From the NCBI GenBank assembly GCA_003118195.1, contig BEXV01000694.1, positions 41,351 through 71,173 of the forward strand: a stretch of 29,823 nt of DNA. Reading direction: 5' to 3'. Below the pieces are notes generated by a model. That model was not told the DNA's origin, did no database searches, and saw only the letters and a program-made list of their open reading frames with translations. Source of the stretch: Hemicentrotus pulcherrimus. Lineage: Eukaryota > Echinodermata > Echinoidea > Camarodonta > Strongylocentrotidae. The position numbers and the translations under genes are program-made. Numbering within the stretch: the first letter of the stretch is position 1; every line of letters begins with the position of its first letter. Of this stretch, positions 17,230 through 26,200 are shown one piece after another.

Positions 17230-20200
17230 CTGAGGGGAAAGAATGGGGGGGGGGGGGNNNNNNNNNNNNNNNNNNNNNNNNNNNNNTATCTATCTAAGTA
17301 TCTTCTCCCGGTTGGAGGTTGATTGCAGCATTTCTCCATTTCACACTATCTTCTGCCATTCTGGTGCACTTATGCAGTTTTAGTCCACTCCAGTTCTTGA
17401 CATTATCTTCCCAGTTGATTCTGGGTCTCCCTCTCGGTCTACTTCCTTCCACTCTTCCTTCCAATACATTCTTTAAGAGCTAGCTTTCCTGCCTTTTAAC
17501 ATGACCAAAGTATTTGATTGTTCTCTCCTTAACTAATCCTACTAGTGCAATTTGTTTACGCCCTGCCATGTGCAATATCTCTTTGTTGGTTTTCATTCGT
17601 TTCCAGGATATTTTCATCATTCTTCTGTTTTCATGCATGAGTGATTAAAATCAATTTGAAAAGAAGAATCCAAAAAGTGATTTGGCGGGCTGTATCTGAA
17701 TCTCAAAAAGAAAATCACATTTCAAGAAAGTTGGGTTTCTGCCCATTCATATGACACCTTAATCTGGAAAAATGAGCAAGGAATGACAAAGTTCTGTTAG
17801 TTTAAAGTAGCCCTTACATTTTCATAATTTTAGCAAACAAATTCGTTTTCACTGGCTGACTGCCGTGGCAAAAAGCAGATTTGACAAAAGACTTAACTTC
17901 GTTAACAATCAGCCATGCATGAAGTCTTTCGTCTACGGCTGATTGTCAACAAAACAGAGTTAAGTCTTTTGTTAATTACGTTTGTTGAAACGGCAGGCAG
18001 CCAGTGAAAATGATTTTTTCTTTTTAATAACAAATTACCTACATCCAGAATTGGCAATTCAATTTCCCATGTATGAAATAAGACTGACAACTTCTATTTA
18101 TCATAATTATTCACATCCTAAATTAGGAAAGCTGGCCACTTCCAAGTTCTAAAGAGGTATGGTGGGTCATGCCCGTCCTTTTTTCCCCCTTCTATTTCTG
18201 ACTTCCAAAGTTAGGAGTGCCTAGCTGACATTGATGTATTTGAGACTAAGTTTTCTGGATAATGAAATATTGTGTCCATTTCTGTACAGCAATATTATCT
18301 AAATATTACAAAAGCTTCTTGTAGTGATTTAAAAAAAAAAGAATTCCAGGATTCAAGGTGAATAACTTTCAAATTACAAGGAGAGAAATATAATATATAG
18401 ATAAACTATCATTGACTAAAAAAGAATGAAAAAGGGGGGGGAAGGAANAGAAAAGAGGAGGGAGACAAATAGAAGTTAAAATTGAGTAGCAAAAAGGAAG
18501 AGGGAAAGAAGAGAAAGAAACACGAGAAGGGAGGAGGACAAAGAGTAAATAAGAGCAGTAAGATAGGAGGGGGAGAAATAAGGATATGAAATAGCAAGAG
18601 AAGAGGAAGAAGAGATTAAAGTAGAAGGAGAAAGGAGAATGTAAAAGGGGAATTCAAGAAGAAAAGAAGGGAAAATATAAATAAGGAGAGAGGGGCCAGA
18701 AGAGAAAGGGGGATCTGCGGGATAGAAAAAAAGTACAATGAAGCGGCAGGGAAACAAAGCAACTGTTAATACTTACATGCAGCACTGAGCTAGAGGGCCT
18801 AACAGAGTGAGATCATCTAAGTGAGGGTTTCCGAAGCCCTTCCCGTTGTCCAGGGCAACGACGAATCCCTTGGAGCCATACTTATGGAGCATGTGAAAAT
18901 GGTGTCTATCGTAATTCACTGTGGAGAAAAGTGGAGATAAGAAAATAAAAGTAAAATTAATCCATTAACAGTTCTCGCTATGATTCTAAGAATTTCAGAT
19001 GAAAAGGAGCTTTCAGAATTGATATTACATGTACATAGCAAGATGAAGAAACCCAAATTATTATTTTTTCATGTTTCAAAAGGAGTATATCAATGATAAA
19101 TTTCATACTAATTATTTTCATCAACTCTTTTTTAACACTATATATGCTTCTACAATGACATGATTATAGTAACAGTTGAGAACCCTAAACTATTTTGGTA
19201 GCATGATTCAAAACAAGAACACAAACATCAATGATAACTTGCAAATATGCAAAAATGTAACCCTTTAGATGAAACTGTCTACAGTTGCCTATATAGTGTC
19301 AATTCAATGGCGTGCATGCTGGGTTTGTATCTATCCCACCGCTGCCACCATGTTTCAGTAGCTGTAAGTTCTCATCGAGCGGTCCTCTGTAAATGGTGAA
19401 ATATCACACAAAAGACTAGAGATGGACTACATTGTGGATTGTGCTAACTCTCAATCTCTGAACTCCATTATTAAAATAAAACATGGTTGCCAAGGGCAAT
19501 TGCGCATGCGTACAAAGCTGCTACAAACACAGATTATTATACTTCACATTTGCAATTCAGCAAAAGCGTATAATTGTACATTCTGATTATTTTCTCCACT
19601 TTTTTCAATATTAACCCCAGTCTATTACATTTCTTTCAGTACATTAATGATACACTTGAACTTCCAAAAGAAAATATACTTGTGATGTGGTTTCAATCTG
19701 CTGAAGATACTCACACATAAGAAAGTCAAAAATAGATTGCTCTACAAGGTCCAACAGGAACCTGCCTTCAGCGTTGTCCGGGTTCTATAAATAAATCATT
19801 TAAAGGGATAGATGACCCGCACAAACTGATATATTACAATGAAACTTCACTGGGTACTATATATTAATTATAAAAAGGGATGGATAGCCTTTAAAAATGA
19901 CTAATTACAATGAAACCTGACTGGTTTCTATAAATAAATCACTTGAAAGGATAGATGAATTTCAAAAGAGCCTTTTTAAAAAAATTTTCCAAAGACAAAA
20001 ATGCAGTCTTTACTGGCAGGTGTAGTTTTTATTCATAACATATTCCCTTAATTGGAAAACATTTGGAACACTACTTAACTGCATGCATAATGTTCCTCAT
20101 TTCAAGAAAAGGTAAAACTCTCATACCGTATCTAAAATCATTCAACAACATTAACCCACTACATCTAATATCTTGAACATTTAAAGGGTTACAAAACATT

Positions 20201-23200
20201 GAAAACTTAAAATGTTTTGCAGTTGACTAACTTAATCCTGAATTGCAATAACCAAATTATAAGCTTTAAATTCAATCTGAGTTTGAATAACTTCATAGCA
20301 AGCTAGTATCCATTTTAATGCTATATTACAATTTGACAATACTACTAGTATGCAGGGATAAATCAGGATATACAGTAGGTTGCACCACAGACATGTGGTT
20401 TAGATTTTACAAAAATATAATTAAAATTAATGGAACTTGACTTGGATTGTGAATGGGGGTGGGCAAGGGGGCATATCAGATGACATCATCAGGTAGCCAA
20501 TAGTGATCACATGAATTACATGAAAACATGAAATTGCAAACTTCCTTTCAAAATCCATGTATTATTATGTACACCATATTTCAATCAGTTTAATCATGAA
20601 TTCATGCTGTTCTCTTTCGAACTGAAAACTGAAAACAATAGAAACATAAATAAGCAAATTTTTCAAAATCTTTCAACCTTCATGTATTACAATGATTTCA
20701 AATCATTTTAAACACACAATAATTGAAAAAGAAAGTGCTACAAAGCAAAATAAAATGGAAATGAAGAATAAGACATGATAAATAATCAGAGTGAGATAGC
20801 CTTATGGAAATGGGTAAAGTAAAATACAAAAACATTACCAGTCCCTTTAAAACGGAGTGTGGGGGATGGAGGCATGATGGAAAATCAGAGGAAGAAAGTT
20901 AATGAAATAGGATGAAATGGTAAAGAAAGATCCAGTGAAAACCTTTCTTCCTGCCCCAGCCTTAACCAAACAATAAGCACGAGGATAAGCCATTATTAAT
21001 TCTCAAGATGTGTCATGAACTTTCAAAACCTCTTGGTCTGGGTATTAGTTCTAAAACACAAGTTGTGGTCGAGAGAAGGGGCTACTGCATATTCAATAAA
21101 TAGTGTTCACTGTTGATTTGTTATTTTTAGATTGATTATTTGAAGTATACTAAACATGTAGTTGTTCTGTATCATAAACATAATCTTGCTGGGGAAAAGA
21201 AACATAAAGATGAATTTCTACTTACCCTTAAGATATCGTCACAAATGTTCTGTTCTTGCCATCTGTTGTAAGACAAATACATCAGGGATTTTATTAGTTT
21301 TGATGACAATTCTAAAACTGATCGAGGAGTATATGTGCCTATATCTTAAAACCTGAAGTTGCATGGACTAAACTACAGGGTTTGGCAAGAAACCTCACCC
21401 TTTTCCTTCTTTTTTCAAAATCATGTCTCGTCACTGAAAAGGGACTGATTTCACCTCATCACTTTAACAGTCTGCCAAATATTACTTGTTGCTGTTGATA
21501 TTTCGTGCCCATATGCACAGACAGGAAACCATAGCTGTCTGCGATTATGGTGCCAAATACTCTATAGGTATATTAATTATTAAGGTATTTACTGCGGTTT
21601 CTTTTGATTTATGAAAATCCACAAAATGATAGGATAATGTTGTTAATGTTTTTCTCGGGCTTTTACTTTGATATCTCTGATATTAAACTCAACAGTTATC
21701 CCACATTATAAATCAAAATTTAACATCATAAATATTAGTTGTCAGGAAAAAACAATTGTAATATCAAACATTAAACCTGTATCAATAACAAATCTTATAA
21801 GCATATGATATCAACCTGTACATGTGTACATATAGAAGGGGGATAATGAAAGTTTATTATTGTCCGGTAACTACTCTGACTATGCAGAATGACTGACCGG
21901 GCTAGCATTACACCTGTCAAAAAACATTACCGGTAACCTGTCCAGAGATCAATTTGCATATAGCTGGGCCAATTTTTTTGATTGCAACTGCATGCATATC
22001 ACTTTTATATTTCAGTAATCTCTGAACTGTTTGCATTGACATCAGGTGAAACATGAGAATAAAACATGTATACCAAATTCATTACTTGACATAGAATTTG
22101 TATTTTCCGTTGCCAACATTCAAACAAGTAAGAGAATGTAATGGAATTTACTGTTTTTCAGCTTTCCAAAAACTAATGAAACCAATGCCACAAACACCTG
22201 TACAAATTTACAGATATGTACAGAATGTAGTAGTCACCCAACAAATTTTTTAACAATTTTAATTAAAAGCCAAGACTTTGGTTTGATTTAGAATCTTTTT
22301 CAGGCAGATATATCTTTGACTGTATGATTCACATATTAATTGTTTACACTAAACATCTCAATAAGCAAACATACAGGCAGATATTTGATTGTAAAATGAT
22401 AACAGGAGTTTTAAAACAAAATTCTGCAATTTGTGTTATTTTCATTCATTCTGTTACTAATACCGTACCTTAACTTACTTATTTACTTTCATTTTATGAT
22501 ACTTACTTTNAACCTGTCCAGAGATCAATTTGCATATAGCTGGGCCAAATGTTTTGATTGCAACTGCATGCATATCACTTTTATATTTCAGTAATCTCTG
22601 AACTGACTCATGTTTGCATTGACATCAGATGAAACATGAGAATAAAACATGAAAAAGTTGGTATTTTCTTGAATAAAACCCTGTATCTTCCTTTGCAAAG
22701 AATTAGAAATGTAATAGTGAATTAATTTTTCTTGCTTTTGAGCTTTTTAAATCACTCAGTAACCACCACAACAACTCTACAAATATAAGGATAATGTACA
22801 GTACCGATAGTCACCTGCACCAAATAAATATTTGAATAGTTTTCATCAAAAGCTTAGACTTTGGTTTGTTTTAGAATCTTTTTCTTGCTATTTGCGATTC
22901 AAATGAAAGATTTAAAGTTAACTTCTCAAAATACAAACATATAGGTACATGTACATAGGCCTACAGCTAAATAAATTATTCATACTCTTACCAAGCTTTG
23001 TAATTTTTAAACTATGTAAAAAGTTGATTTGCCCTGATCTATGTTTCTTGAGAATGTGACATTTTAAAGCTTATATCTAAAAGCATTCAACAAAGCCCTA
23101 ATTAAACCAATCCACCTTTCTTTCTTAAGTTACACAAAAAAAAAAACCCTGCAAAAACATCAAAGTTACAAGGGGTTATGAATAATTAAGTTGTTGCCTG

Positions 23201-26200
23201 TATGTGGTTGGAAATGATACAAGCAGTTTTTAAACACAATTCTGTAATTAGTGTTATTTCTATTTTATTTATTCATTTATTTCTTTATCTATTCATTTTT
23301 TATTATCATAATTAATTATTCTTTTTTGGGGGGCAGGTAAAAATACTAATCACAACATTACTGACAGGTAAACCTACATTCTAGCCTCCCTGACTCCATG
23401 ACTCCAAGGATTAGGTCTGTCCAAGATGGGATCCTCGTTGCCATGGTAAAATGGGATCATGACACAGAGGGAGACCTCTAGCATCTCGCCCCTCCCACAG
23501 ACAGGATGATCCTTGTTGCAGAACCATGGAGCACACTTCCCTTCAAAGCAGGTGTTTCCCCCTGCAATATAAGGCAATTTGTACTACAGTCAAACCTCTC
23601 TATAAAGACCACCCAAGGGAGACAAGAAAAGTGGTCCTTATATCCAGGTTCCTTTGGTACATGTTTCAATGAGAAACCATTTCCAAGGGAAACAAAAAAT
23701 GAGGTCTTTGTAGGCAGGTGGTCTTTCTATAAAGGTGGGTCACTAAAGCAGGTTTGACTATATATTGAAAGCATACATTGCCTTAAAAAATACGCCCCCC
23801 TCGCAAAAAGGCACTACATGATGAAGGTATACATATAACCATTTACTAGAAGAGCATATATGTGTGTGACCCCATGCACAAAAAAGGCGATTATACACAA
23901 TATTACACACACATGTACACTTGTAAACTAAATTATTAATTCACACCCTAACCAAGTTTTGTGGTTTCTTATTATGTGACATATTTAAGCATACATGTAT
24001 ATCCAGAGTATTCAAAAAGGCCCTAAGGTAATTCAACCAGTCCACCTTTCATTCTTGAGTTATGAAAGACACAATAAACATCAAATATACAAGGAGTATG
24101 AATAACTCAGTGATTAACTACATGTAGCATGTTACTCCATACAATATAAGGTAATACATTCATGTAGGCCTACACATACAGTCAAACCTGCTTTAATGAC
24201 CACCTGTCTACAAAGGCCACATTTCACATTTGTTGTGTCCCTTGAAAATGTTTTTTCATTGAATCATGTACTAAAGGAACCTGTCTACAGGACGTGTTTT
24301 CCTTGGGCAGTCGCTATAGACAGGTTTGACTGTACTATGAAAGTACTTTGGTTTCCTTCAAAAAGGGCTGTACAAAATACCGGAAAACAAACATGTACAC
24401 ATATAAATAATTTGTGTTCCAAAATCTGTTTGAAGCTTTCAGCAGGAATAGACTGTGTAAAAAATAAAGGATATAAAGCTATTACCTTGCAATTCACTGA
24501 GAATTAAAAAGGGAAATGTTTATAACGGGAGCTAGAAAGGTCAAAGACCCTGAAATAAAAAGCCAAAGACAATAGAAGAGGAAAAGAGAGGAACAACTCA
24601 ATATTGTCAAAACAAAAGGCTTATTAAAGTGGAGGTATGGGTTGATCAGCCCCTTTAACAATTGATGCATGGCCACTGATGAGGGTTATTAGAGAACTTC
24701 CTTTGGTCTCACAGAGGAATTTGCACACACCTACATGCAAACAATAGAATCACAAAAGACTACTCTTGGGTATTTATTTCACAACATAAGCTTGAAAAGG
24801 AATCAAGGGAAGAACATCCAAATAAAGATTAATGTTAAAAATTTTCTTCTTTAAAGAATGGAGAGCATTTATATATCCACAAGGGTGCAATGTTTTTATA
24901 TCCACATGTCCAGGTATTAGTAGAAATATGTCTAATGAATTGTGCAGGTAAATGGACACATACATATGTGTACCTGAGCACTATATGGTTGAAGTTTGTG
25001 AGCTGTAACACTTTGATGATAAAGATTGTGTGCAGCTATGTATACATACAAGCTTGTATTCAATACAATATACTCACCATCACGAAAGAAAGTATCCAAC
25101 AGATCTTTGTCTTTAGTTTTCATCTTTATATCGGCAGTCATATTGAGGACACGGCCAGCACAAGGAGGGGCTCGGCGGAAATTCAATATCCTGGATAAAA
25201 AGGGAGAAATTTTATTGAGAGATTTTGGGGGAGTGAAACTTTCCTTTCGTCTTAAAATAGAAGACATTTAATGAAGTACAGGTAAACAAAATTTTAAGAG
25301 TAAAGATGAGGTATGAAAGAAAGAACTAAATGGAAAATGCAAGTTTCAAAATCTGTTTACCGGTATATCCAACAATTTCAGGGCTAAGATGGAATCTACA
25401 AAAAATATATTTACACTGATATATTCCTCAAGAGAAAAAATGTGCAGCCAAGTACCAGTACAGCTACATGTACATGTTCATGCAAAGCAAGCACAATGTT
25501 TATTAGCAAGTTAAAGTGATACTTAGTTCACTTTAATCCTTTCAAAAAAGGACAAAGGACAAAGGACAATCAAATAATCTACACGTTTCTTTGGTTTAGT
25601 ATCCACAAGTATTACATTAAACTTTAGTGGCGCATCGCCTGAACAGGAGCGAAATTCATGTTTAAATCAATTTTTTTTTTTTTTTTTTGGGGGGGGGGGG
25701 GATATTCCCATTCACTTTGATCAAATCATTTAACTTGAGATGTTCAATATAAATATGATTTTAAGCTGTTTCACTTATGATTCTTGAATCTAATTTGAAC
25801 AAAGAAACCAGTTAAAAATAAATGAAAATCAATGAATGTACCGTACATTGTATTTGCAAATGCAGACAAATACATTACTTTATTCTTAACATGGCCGCTG
25901 TCTGAACTATTTTAAATCTAAGCATTTCTCGACGGTGATACACATTTAAGGCCCCCTGTAACTCAATAATATGCTCTACTTACTGTGCACACTCTGCTGA
26001 GTCACACATCCCCATCCTAAAAGCCTTAAATCGTTTTTTCTTATACATGTCCTTGACTGTATTCCCCTTAGGTACGTTACTGACTCAAAGAGCTTCCCTC
26101 CTCTACAAACAACAAGTAATATTCATTAGTTTTATGAAGTGAACATAATCATTCACATTACTTTCCCATTAACTGATGCCTATTTTAGGTTTAAGGCAAG

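Noticed and set aside
16885..17322. 145-residue + strand frame with an X run
   Set aside because: It is antisense to FAM20 exon h and passes through the N gap.
18409..18757. Ser/Pro/Phe-rich - strand frames
   Set aside because: They are the complement of a homopurine tract. Low complexity, no start context, and inside an intron.
24890..25271. Three overlapping frames around exon c
   Set aside because: Only 25078-25190 on the - strand fits the kinase family. The others are antisense or intron read-through.
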